Positions 52,259 through 61,340 of a DNA stretch of 64,000 nt are shown here, in pieces (position 1 is the first letter of the stretch; each line of letters begins with the position of its first letter). The DNA lies in contig NZ_JADIJC010000002.1 of assembly GCF_015278255.1 (NCBI RefSeq), forward strand, positions 85,601 through 149,600. The letters run 5' to 3'. The DNA is from Microbacterium hibisci (GTDB lineage Bacteria > Actinomycetota > Actinomycetes > Actinomycetales > Microbacteriaceae). The notes beneath the pieces are model-generated. The model did not search any database. It was given only the letters and a program-made list of their open reading frames with translations, and had not been told where the DNA came from. The position numbers and the translations under genes are program-made.

Positions 52259-52767
52259 CGCTCGACGAAGCACGCGCCCACCTCGGCGTCACCCCAGCCG
52301 CCACAGTGGACGAGATCCGCGACGCGTTCCGCCGACGCGCGCGAGCGCTCCACCCCGATCTGCACCCGAACGCTGACCATGACGATCGCGCCCGCCTCGG
52401 ACGCGAGTTTAACAGCGCGCGGGAAGCCCGCGACATACTCGTCCGCTACACCAGCGACCCACTCCGAAAACCTCATCCGACCGCCCCATCACCGGGCGGC
52501 CCGAAGCAACCGGCTGAGTCTGAGCCGGAGGCTCGGCCGCACGCACCCCGGACCGGAACCCCGCCACAATCCACCTCGTCGGCACCACCCCCACGGGTGA
52601 CGATGCGATTCGATGAGTTCGTCGCTTGGACCGACGCGGCCGGGTTCGGCGCGGGCACCCGATCACGTCGCTACATCGACTGGACGCGCATCATCGTGTG
52701 GTCAAGTCTCGGACTCCTCATCGTCGGACTAGTCGGCGGAGCCATCATCTACGCGAACCTGATCTAG
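52255..52767 (+). CDS. Membrane-anchored J-domain protein
   Basis: A 170-residue protein with an N-terminal J domain (LDEARAHLGVTPAATVDEIR; HPD at 33-35), which stimulates Hsp70/DnaK ATPase. A Pro/Ser/Glu-rich linker (about 70-118) leads to VTMRFDEFVAWTDAAGFGAG and a C-terminal membrane span (IIVWSSLGLLIVGLVGGAII). The classic DnaJ Gly/Phe and zinc regions are absent, so it is a specialised J-protein that recruits DnaK to the membrane. Translationally coupled to the preceding membrane protein. Confidence 0.85.
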   Translation: MTLDEARAHLGVTPAATVDEIRDAFRRRARALHPDLHPNADHDDRARLGREFNSAREARDILVRYTSDPLRKPHPTAPSPGGPKQPAESEPEARPHAPRTGTPPQSTSSAPPPRVTMRFDEFVAWTDAAGFGAGTRSRRYIDWTRIIVWSSLGLLIVGLVGGAIIYANLI

Positions 52768-53022
52768 TCACACCCCCGCAGGAGCGAAGCCGAAGCCGCA
52801 CGGCTCGGCTGCAGTGAGCCGCCCGCCAGGCTCCTCTTCCGCGCATTGCCCGCATACGGATCCTGTCTTGGGTCGCGCGGGCGCCAGGCATGCCTTTGCT
52901 TGATTCGGCGCTTCTTTTCCTGCGCGACCGGCCCTTATATTGCGTGCAACTCTCCGCTAACCTGACGCGTATCTGCCGCAAAGACGCTGGCAGCTCGGAC
53001 CCATTAGAGCTTGGGGGCTCAT

Positions 53023-53976
53023 ATGACCGACACTCCTCCTCCCACGCCCGCAGGCTGGTACCCAGCGCCACACGCGAACGGGGAACAGCGGTATTGGGAC
53101 GGAACGCGGTGGACAGACTTGACACCGGAAACTGCTCCGGTGGTGTCATCCAGCCCTGAGCGTCCGCCAACGCCGGAGCCGGCAGCGGCGCCGACACCCG
53201 ACCAACAGGCGGAACAGTCGGCCGCGCCAGTCGCGACTGCGATCGCAGAGCCTCCGCCAAGAAAGACGGGATTGCGATGGTGGGCATGGGTGCTGATCGG
53301 CTTGGCGGCGCTGATCATCCTCATCGTCATCATCGCTTCGATCAACGGCGCGAGCAGCGCGGACGACGACCCCGAGTCGGCGCCCTCGGTCTCCGAGCCA
53401 GCAGCAGAGCCGTCGGCGGAACCTGAGCCGGTGGAGTCGGAAGAGCCCGAGCCGCCTGCGGCAACGGCTGTGGAGCGGCAGGAGTGGTCGGGTACCGGCG
53501 ACATGGTGATCGACGCGAACATCGCCGCACCGGCGACCGTCTGGTTCAACTGCAACCCGTGTGAGAGCAACACGGTGCTCGAGACGAACGGGCGAGAGTC
53601 CCTGCTCGTGAACACCATTGGGTCTTACACCGGAAAGCGCCTGATCAACGTGAACGATGGATCGGTGGTCACCCGCTTCACCATCACGGCGTCCGGGCCG
53701 TGGCAGCTCGTCGTCGAAGACCTCAGTTTGGCCAAGTCGGTTGCCGGGGCCGCAAGCGGTGCGGGCGACGACGTGATCTTGATGACCGACGAGTTTGATG
53801 TCGCCGCGATCACCAACGACGGCAGCAGCAACTTCGTCGTGTACGCCTACGGTGAGGGCAATTTCTCGCCACTGATCGTGAACGAGATCGGGGCCTACTC
53901 CGGCACGGTCCCCATGGTCGGCCCCGCCTTCGTCGAGGTCACATCGACAGGCAATTGGAGCATCACACCGCAGTAG
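53023..53976 (+). CDS. DUF2510 membrane protein with extracellular domain
   Basis: A 317-residue protein. The N-terminal DUF2510 motif is AGWYPAPHANGEQRYWDGTRWT. A Pro/Ala/Glu-rich linker is followed by one membrane span at about 90-112 (WWAWVLIGLAALIILIVIIA), then an acidic Ser/Glu/Pro linker and an extracellular beta-rich domain with paired Cys (WFNCNPCESN) and two similar halves (LVNTIGSYTGKRLINV ... IVNEIGAYSGTVPMVG). The repeats suggest two beta-sandwich-like modules. ATG 53023. Function unknown; a terminator hairpin follows. Confidence 0.85.
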   Translation: MTDTPPPTPAGWYPAPHANGEQRYWDGTRWTDLTPETAPVVSSSPERPPTPEPAAAPTPDQQAEQSAAPVATAIAEPPPRKTGLRWWAWVLIGLAALIILIVIIASINGASSADDDPESAPSVSEPAAEPSAEPEPVESEEPEPPAATAVERQEWSGTGDMVIDANIAAPATVWFNCNPCESNTVLETNGRESLLVNTIGSYTGKRLINVNDGSVVTRFTITASGPWQLVVEDLSLAKSVAGAASGAGDDVILMTDEFDVAAITNDGSSNFVVYAYGEGNFSPLIVNEIGAYSGTVPMVGPAFVEVTSTGNWSITPQ

Positions 53977-53990
53977 ACATTCACCAGAGC

Positions 53991-54020
53991 AGAGGCGGCA
54001 TCTCCACTGGTGCCGCCTCT
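53991..54020 (+). terminator. Terminator hairpin after the DUF2510 gene
   Basis: AGAGGCGGCA (53991-54000) pairs perfectly with TGCCGCCTCT (54011-54020) around a 10-nt loop, followed by GTCTCT. It lies 14 nt after the stop codon at 53976. Confidence 0.75.
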
Positions 54021-54156
54021 GTCTCTGAGGTCATGGAAAGGTGTGGGCGAGGATTCGTCTGCAGATGCGACTTCTGCTACCCCCGTCGCGACTGGGAGTT
54101 GAACCGCTCCCGAGATGGCAGTTTCCGGGTGCACTCCGGCCGACGCGGTGGATGTT

Positions 54157-54594
54157 CTAGTCGCTCATCTTGTAGCCCGCGTCAACGCAGTATTGAAGTA
54201 GTTCGAGGTTGCCGGACTTGAAGTCGTCGGTCGTGAAGCTCAGGCTGCCACCGCCATTTTCGACGACTGCCTGTACCTGGCGAATGGGATCTAGAAACTT
54301 CCCCACGATCGCTTTCGCATCGGCGGGAGCCGCGTTCTCGACCTCTCCCGCCCAGGCGTTGTATTCGTCGTGCACAGCGTCGTCGAACTTTCCCTCCGAG
54401 ATGGCGAGTACGTAGTCGGGATAGTCCAGCAACCGTTCGCTCGCTACCTCGCAGAGCTGCAACGCGCTCGCCTGCGCGGCGGTGGGTGTGGGTGTGCGTG
54501 TGGGGGTGGGTGTTCCCGCGGTAGCGCCGGTGTCGCTCGCGCATCCCGTGAGCAACAGGGCCACCCCGATCAGAATCAGCCCGTTGAAGCGCAT
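54157..54594 (-). CDS. Small secreted lipoprotein, unknown function
   Basis: A 145-residue lipoprotein. The signal peptide MRFNGLILIGVALLLTGC ends in the lipobox LTGC (Cys18). A Thr/Pro linker (TPTPTRTPTPT) leads to a helical domain of about 100 residues with two Cys (LQLCEVASE and LQYCVDAG) that may pair. No family is recognised. Single gene, ATG 54594. Confidence 0.8.
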   Translation of the reverse strand: MRFNGLILIGVALLLTGCASDTGATAGTPTPTRTPTPTAAQASALQLCEVASERLLDYPDYVLAISEGKFDDAVHDEYNAWAGEVENAAPADAKAIVGKFLDPIRQVQAVVENGGGSLSFTTDDFKSGNLELLQYCVDAGYKMSD

Positions 54595-54742
54595 GGCGCG
54601 AGTGTATGCCCCTGCGCGTGCGCAGCGACAGGCGCCCGTAAGCGAGACGCAGCCGCACGACGGGGTGGCAATGACCGAGATCGCTGACTCGATACATGTC
54701 CGGAAGTGGACGTGACGCGACTGTCCGGCATAGTCGCGACGA

Positions 54743-54895
54743 TTGCGCGACGAGCGTCCCGCTTCCGTTCGCTACCCGTTTGAGGATCGCGCTACGCAGT
54801 CAATCGCGGTGGAGGATCTGCTCGATCGTCGCCGCCCTGAAGATCAGCGCCGCCAGCGCCGCAAGTGGCTGAGCTGGTGGGGCCGACACCGCTAA
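54743..54895 (+). CDS. Possible 50-residue basic protein
   Basis: A short frame from TTG 54743 to TAA 54893 reads RDERPASVRYPFEDRATQSI and AVEDLLDRRRPEDQRRQRRK, ending WLSWWGRHR. A stop codon lies just upstream and there is no clear ribosome-binding site. It may be a real small basic protein or the tail of a lost gene. Weakly supported. Confidence 0.22.
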   Translation: MRDERPASVRYPFEDRATQSIAVEDLLDRRRPEDQRRQRRKWLSWWGRHR

Positions 54896-55206
54896 CGCGC
54901 GCGTCGGGTGCGCGGCTTCTTCGGCTCCTCTTCACGCGGCAGCCGTATCGGTGGCCGGCGGCGCGGGCGGCCGATCGGATCGAGCGCAACGTGGACCGCG
55001 ACGACCCACACGAGGACCCACCCGGCGCCCGTCAGCACGCCGAATATGCTCGCGCTGACCGCACCGTCGAACGAGTAGATCAGCGCGAAGATGATCCCAA
55101 GCGGGATCAGTGTGAGATACAAAGCTGGCCAGAACCACGACCGACGCGGAACGCCCCACCCTGGCGCCGGTGGCAGCGGCTTCTTGTTCAGGTTCAGATT
55201 CGCCAA
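54892..55206 (-). CDS. Small two-span membrane protein
   Basis: A 104-residue protein with a short Asn/Lys/Pro-rich N-terminus (NLNLNKKPLPPAPGWGVPRR), two membrane spans (about 25-47 and 54-76) and a very basic C-terminal tail (RPRRRPPIRLPREEEPKKPR). Similar small proteins are common in actinobacteria without known function. ATG 55206. Confidence 0.7.
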   Translation of the reverse strand: MANLNLNKKPLPPAPGWGVPRRSWFWPALYLTLIPLGIIFALIYSFDGAVSASIFGVLTGAGWVLVWVVAVHVALDPIGRPRRRPPIRLPREEEPKKPRTRRAR

Positions 55207-55454
55207 GTCTTCTCGATCCAGTCCGAAGGCGGAAGTCGACCTTATCGATGGACTGCGCGATTCGCGCGGTGTCCGCGTTGGGGATCGTCATTGAGGCAAT
55301 TGCCCGCCCATGGTGCCCCATGCGTCCTACGCCCGCCCTGGGCTCAAGGACTCACCGCCGCAACCCCTCGAGCGGTCTGGCCCGGCATCGGGCCGCGATT
55401 GGTTCGAATGCTCGAGAGCGGGACGGCTTCCGCTCGTCGCCCGCTTAGGGATGC

Positions 55455-55847
55455 CTATCGGCGGTGCAGCCGCTCGACGAACCGCTTCCGGATGGACGCG
55501 TAGTCAGCCAGGGTGGGTGAGTATCCATCCTTCGGGTAGTCGGACAGGTCAAAGCTGCCGATGAAATTCCAAGCACCCGAGCTGTGTACCGAGATTTGCG
55601 TAATCGCGCGGTAGCTGTCGCCATCGGGCTGCTCGACATCGACCCACAAGACCCATCTCGGCTGGCGCAGGAACCCTCCAGCGTCTGGTTTCACGCCAAG
55701 GTCCGGCGCGGCCTGAGCGAACTCGGCAGCACACAAGTCGACGTCAACGAGCCAGCGTTCGCGACTCTTCGCCCTCGCTTGGTCGAACTTCTGCCGCGCG
55801 GCCGCCCTCGCGCTGATCGCTTGGCGGGCCTCCTCAGCCATCCCCAT
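55455..55847 (-). CDS. Hypothetical protein
   Basis: A 130-residue protein with a helical charged N-terminus (EEARQAISARAAARQKFDQA) and a beta-rich C-terminal half (RWVLWVDVEQPDGDSYRAIT; SGAWNFIGSFDLSDYP; YASIRKRFVERLHRR). No family recognised and no membrane span. ATG 55847, or ATG 55841 in frame. It is the last gene before the second IS21 element. Confidence 0.6.
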   Translation of the reverse strand: MGMAEEARQAISARAAARQKFDQARAKSRERWLVDVDLCAAEFAQAAPDLGVKPDAGGFLRQPRWVLWVDVEQPDGDSYRAITQISVHSSGAWNFIGSFDLSDYPKDGYSPTLADYASIRKRFVERLHRR

Positions 55848-56086
55848 GAGCAGAGGCTAGCGGGATAGTCACGTGCAGAGCGCTTCTCACCACTTGACCT
55901 GGCGGCTCCCAAAGTGCTCACTGACCGCGGGTCGCAACGGAGCCGGTGGTGGAAGCGCTCGCGGATGGTCTCGCGAGTGACGCGGTTCGTGGCACTCACC
56001 CTGACGTCTGCAACTCCGCGGTGTCGACGGCGCTCGAAAACTGGTCAGTAACGGCGCGCGAAAAGTGAACACTCAACGATTGGAGA

Positions 56087-58101
<2,015 letters not shown>

Positions 58102-58169
58102 ACTGCCCGCAACCGTTCAGTATTCGAGCGCCGAAAACGTTCAGAGTTCAAGCGCCGCCGACACCGCGG

Positions 58170-58927
58170 GACCGAGTCTTAACGCACGCTCGATGTCCCG
58201 CCGTCGTTCCTCGCCCGCTGAGGGATCCGTCGGGTGCCGGGGCGGCGCCGTGGCGAACTGGCGCTCCGTTCTCACGATTACTGGCGGGCTTCTAATCCGG
58301 TCCACGGTGTACCTCGACGAGGCGTTGGAGAGTTGCGCGTCCCGGATGCGGTGCTGGGCCTTTCGACGCGGTCAGTTTCGCGGCAATCTAGACAGTGCCG
58401 AGGCGCATCACGTCAGCCGTGAAGTGCTAGAGGTGGCGTCCGTGCGTGCCCACCTGGTGCCCACGGTCCAGCGAGATTCGCCAGGATCGACCAGGCACGA
58501 GAACTGAAATGGCGTGAGCGTAATTCGCGGATTTCCGCGGAGTACCGACTCAGACGGCGCGGCAAGGATCGGCGCGGATCCCCCGAGGCGAGATTCAAAT
58601 CCCTCCGTCTCCGCCGAAAAAACCCCGGTCAGAGGTTCTCTATTCTGCTTCTGCCACGGAATCCGCCACTTCTGCCACGTTTTGCCAAGCGTCTCACGCT
58701 GGGCGATCTGAACTCGATCGGGCGCTCTTGTTCATCAACCTGCTCGGTTGCGGCCGGACCGGTCGAAGGTTCAGTGCCGCTGCCTGCGAGACCGCGTGCG
58801 CGAATCCCTCGGTCTCCACGGGCCATGCGAAGGCCCCCCGTCCTCCACAGCGGCGGATTCGGGCAGGCTGTCCCCAGTTCGTCGGATGCCGCCATCAGAG
58901 CGACGTCCTCGTCGAGATGCTGGCCGC
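58170..58927. other. Gene-poor island edge with attR and direct repeats
   Basis: No gene is supported between the second IS21 element and the DUF1877 gene. Frames of 60-105 codons occur but lack ribosome-binding sites and family resemblance. The stretch holds the 21-nt attachment repeat (58593-58613) and, just after it, repeats of CTTCTGCCAC (58648-58657 and 58669-58678) with a related TTTTGCCA, which could be recombinase arm-type sites or the decayed end of an integrase region. Confidence 0.55.
58593..58613 (+). repeat. attR-like direct repeat of tRNA-Ser 3' end
   Basis: An exact 21-nt copy of the T-arm/acceptor end of tRNA-Ser(GCU) (33629-33649) in the same orientation, followed by CGAAAAAACCCCGG. 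The rest of the tRNA is absent here, so this is an attachment-site duplicate and not a second tRNA gene. Confidence 0.85.
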
Positions 58928-59449
58928 ATGGGAATCCGCTACTACGCATACGCCTTCGACGCCGACCTCGCTGAGCAGGCGGTCGATGACCCGCACAGCA
59001 TCCTCTCCAGTGACCCGCTTGCTGACGCGTGGGGCCTGGAACCGCACGCAAGCGTGAGTGTCGCGACGTTCGAGCAGGTCTCGCCGAAGCGCGACATGCT
59101 CTATCTCGACAAGGCATGGTCCGCCCTGCAGTCCCTCACGTGTCCGACGACCGATGTTCCCGACGCAGGCTCCTGCTACCGGATGTTCGAGGGGAGCGTA
59201 ACGATGCACGGGCTCGGGTGGGACCCGTGGGTGAGGACGATCCTCCCGGTGGAGGTGCCGGCGATTCGGGACGACCTCTGTGCGATCGACGAGGACCAGG
59301 TGCGAACGTGGGCGCGCACTTGGCGCAGCAGGCACGGAGCCGACGACGACGACGAGCTTCGCTACGTCCTTGACTACCTCAGGCGGGCGCAGACGTTCGT
59401 CGAGACGCTCGCAGCGGACGGCCGTGGAATGGTCTACCTGATCGGGTGA
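58928..59449 (+). CDS. DUF1877 (YfbM-like) family protein
   Basis: A 173-residue protein starting at ATG 58928 with MGIRYYAYAFDADLAEQAVDDP. The pattern LYLDKAWSALQSL, MFEGSVTMHGLGWDPWVRT and LDYLRRAQTFVETLAADGRG fits the DUF1877 family, usually about 160-175 residues and of unknown function, often found in accessory or defence-rich regions. It ends 68 nt before the jetA remnant. Confidence 0.85.
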   Translation: MGIRYYAYAFDADLAEQAVDDPHSILSSDPLADAWGLEPHASVSVATFEQVSPKRDMLYLDKAWSALQSLTCPTTDVPDAGSCYRMFEGSVTMHGLGWDPWVRTILPVEVPAIRDDLCAIDEDQVRTWARTWRSRHGADDDDELRYVLDYLRRAQTFVETLAADGRGMVYLIG

Positions 59450-59517
59450 CTCCGTCCGAACTATCCGCGGCTGTCGTCGCGTCAACGGATGTCGGTGTGT
59501 TCCTTCAGAATGGACGC

Positions 59518-59915
59518 GTGCCCGCCGTCGCCCAGGTCCTCGAGCTCGCCCAGCTTGCGGAGCGCGATGCGGCGTGGAAGCTGCTTCGCGCCGACAGCGC
59601 ACCCGTGGTCGCCGGTCTTCTCGGCACCCACCTGGGCGGAGACGAGCGCCGAGTCGACGCTGAGGAGCTGTACGAGCGGATCGATGCCGACCTCGAGCGG
59701 CTCCGCGCACAGGGGCTGATCCTGCCGTTGACTGCGAAGGGGTACTGCGGGGAGTGGCGCTCGGCCGGCTTCCTGGTGCGTCGGCCGTCATCGGAAGCGC
59801 GGGGTGAGACGCTCGAGCTTTCCCCGGACGCGATCGCCGGGATCCGCTTCCTGCAGGGTCGCGCCGCCCCGCGTTCTAGTGTGACCGAGTCTCGGCTTGC
59901 GAGCCTTGCGGCGCG
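59518..59915 (+). pseudogene. jetA: Wadjet jetA (DUF3375) N-terminal remnant
   Basis: From GTG 59518 the frame reads PAVAQVLELAQLAERDAAWK, EELYERIDADLERLRAQGL, YCGEWRSAGFLVRRP and SSVTESRLASLAARI, the typical N-terminal third of DUF3375/JetA, a MukF-like subunit of the Wadjet anti-plasmid condensin. Full JetA proteins are about 450-500 residues; similarity stops at about residue 133, where the frame runs on into unrelated residues and ends at 60027. The rest of jetA, and jetB and jetC, are missing. Confidence 0.75.
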
Positions 59916-60104
59916 GATTCCGGGACTCTTTTCGACCACCGGGATCTGTGGGGGACCGATCCAGAACCGAATGTCGGCGTGCTCGAGCTGCTCGCGCCCG
60001 GTGAGCGCGCGACTCTTCAGTCGCTGAGCGCGGAGGGGAACATTCGCCTCGAGCAGGAGCGCATCCCGTGGAGCTACGCGCTCGCGCGACTCGGAGTGTC
60101 TTGA
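59916..60104 (+). pseudogene. jetD: Wadjet jetD C-terminal remnant
   Basis: In the frame +2 relative to the jetA remnant, 62 codons read DSGTLFDHRDLWGTDPEPNV, then ELLAPGERATLQSL and IRLEQERIPWSYALARLGVS and stop at 60104. The HRDLWGT ... RLEQERI(P)W..AL.RL pattern is the C-terminal end of JetD (DUF3322/DUF2220), the nuclease subunit of Wadjet. It joins the jetA remnant at about 59915, implying one internal deletion of several kilobases that removed the 3' part of jetA, jetB, jetC and most of jetD. Confidence 0.6.
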
Positions 60105-60165
60105 CCGGGCAGTCGAGCTGCTAGCCCAGCGATCTGTCGGGGATATGTGCTACCGTAATCGCAAC

Positions 60166-60185
60166 AAACGCAATCCCCTGCGTTT
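60166..60185. promoter_or_regulatory. Inverted repeat upstream of the toxin-antitoxin pair
   Basis: AAACGCA (60166-60172) and TGCGTTT (60179-60185) form a perfect 7-bp inverted repeat with a 6-nt spacer, 21 nt before the antitoxin start. Its position suits an operator bound by the helix-turn-helix antitoxin for autoregulation. Confidence 0.55.
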
Positions 60186-60206
60186 ACCTGTATTGAGGTG
60201 ATTCCC

Positions 60207-60731
60207 GTGTCTCGCGCTGCAGTCGTTGAAGAGACGTACCTTCCCAGCAAGGGCTACGAGCTTGCCCCTGTTCTGGACTTCCTCACCGCCCATGAGGCTG
60301 CCGGTAGAGCTCTTCCCGAGCCAAGGTACTTCCTTGCGGGAGCGCGTCCAGGCGATCAGGTAGAACTCCCGGAAGAGGTCTACCTTGCACTCCGCAAGAT
60401 TGTTGATGCGATGCAAAGCGGGCTAGCCGTATCGGTTGTACCGCAGACGACGCGGCTGACCACTCAGCAAGCAGCGGATCTCCTAAACGTAAGCCGCCCG
60501 ACCGTTGTAAAGCTCCTCGACGAGGGCGAGATCCCCTTCGAGAGGGCCGGAACGCATCGCCGTGTTCTCCTTGCAGATCTGCTCGAGTATCGGGAGCGCC
60601 GTCGTGAGCGTCAGTACGACATGCTCGCTGCCACGCGTGACGCTGTCGACGAAGACAACGTCGAACAGACGCTCGAGGACCTCAAAGCGGCGAGGAAGGC
60701 GGTCGCGTCGAGGCGGGCTGCCCGCCTCTAG
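60207..60731 (+). CDS. Helix-turn-helix (excisionase-type) antitoxin
   Basis: A 174-residue DNA-binding protein. GTG 60207 is chosen because GAGGTG (60195-60200) precedes it by 6 nt. The excisionase/MerR-like HTH is LTTQQAADLLNVSRPTVVKL with the wing EIPFERAGTHRRVLLADLLE, at about residues 80-125; the C-terminal helical tail would bind the toxin. It ends 26 nt before a PIN-domain gene, the usual order of an antitoxin with a VapC-like toxin. Confidence 0.85.
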   Translation: MSRAAVVEETYLPSKGYELAPVLDFLTAHEAAGRALPEPRYFLAGARPGDQVELPEEVYLALRKIVDAMQSGLAVSVVPQTTRLTTQQAADLLNVSRPTVVKLLDEGEIPFERAGTHRRVLLADLLEYRERRRERQYDMLAATRDAVDEDNVEQTLEDLKAARKAVASRRAARL

Positions 60732-60757
60732 CTCCGCAGCCTGACAGGATCGGGGTC

Positions 60758-61159
60758 GTGTTCACGGCGACCCTCGACACCAGCGTGCTGTGGCCGAGCC
60801 TGCAACGTGACTTCCTCCTTTCCCTCGCGGTCGAGGGCGCGTATCGACCGACCTGGAGCTCGGCGATCCTGGAAGAGCTCGAGTATCACGAGGAAGCCAA
60901 GCTCGTGAAACGGGGAATCCCCGTAGCGGAGGATGCAGGCCGCGCAGCGACCCTCATTGCAGCGATGCGGCGCGAGTTCGCCGATGCGGAGGTCGAAGGG
61001 TGGGAACCGCTGGAGGGCACGTTCGGTCTTCCCGATCAGGACGACGAGCACGTGGTCGCCGCGGCCGTCATTGCAGGAGCCGGCGCGATCGTCACTGAGA
61101 ACCTCAAGGACTTCCCCGCAGACAAGATTCCGCCGACGATTCATCCGACGTCGTTCTGA
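60758..61159 (+). CDS. PIN-domain toxin (VapC-like)
   Basis: A 133-residue PIN-domain protein starting at GTG 60758. Acidic active-site residues are visible at LDTSVLWPS (Asp7), ILEELEYHEE (Glu), LPDQDDEHVVAAA (Asp) and the late IVTENLKDFP, a PIN_3-type arrangement; such toxins are Mg-dependent RNases. Paired with the HTH antitoxin upstream. Its last codons lie in the 77-bp repeat that also occurs at 33666-33742. Confidence 0.87.
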   Translation: MFTATLDTSVLWPSLQRDFLLSLAVEGAYRPTWSSAILEELEYHEEAKLVKRGIPVAEDAGRAATLIAAMRREFADAEVEGWEPLEGTFGLPDQDDEHVVAAAVIAGAGAIVTENLKDFPADKIPPTIHPTSF

Positions 61160-61221
61160 GGCGTCCTCGGGCCGTTTCATTCCTTGCGGATCTGCGTCGA
61201 TCCGCCTCAGATGTGGGCACG
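61145..61221 (+). repeat. 77-bp direct repeat, right copy
   Basis: Begins in the last codons of the PIN toxin gene and continues 62 nt past its stop. It matches 33666-33742 with four differences seen by eye. If it marks an insertion boundary, the accessory region would extend from the tRNA-Ser gene to about 61221 rather than ending at 58613. Confidence 0.7.
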
Positions 61222-61340
61222 GCGCGGGCGAGGAAGTTCCGGTCGACGCGAGAATCTCGCGCATGCTTCGATCCGGTCAGCGCGGTGCGCGCCATTCTGA
61301 GGGCTGCCCGAGCATTCTGCTGATCGTGCGTCGAGGGCCC

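Noticed and set aside
58193..58507. 104-codon frame after the second IS21 element
   Set aside because: No ribosome-binding site, no family resemblance, and codon use unlike the neighbouring genes.
58593..58613. Second tRNA gene at the right end of the island
   Set aside because: Only the T-arm and acceptor end are present; there is no anticodon or D-arm upstream, so it is an attachment-site copy.
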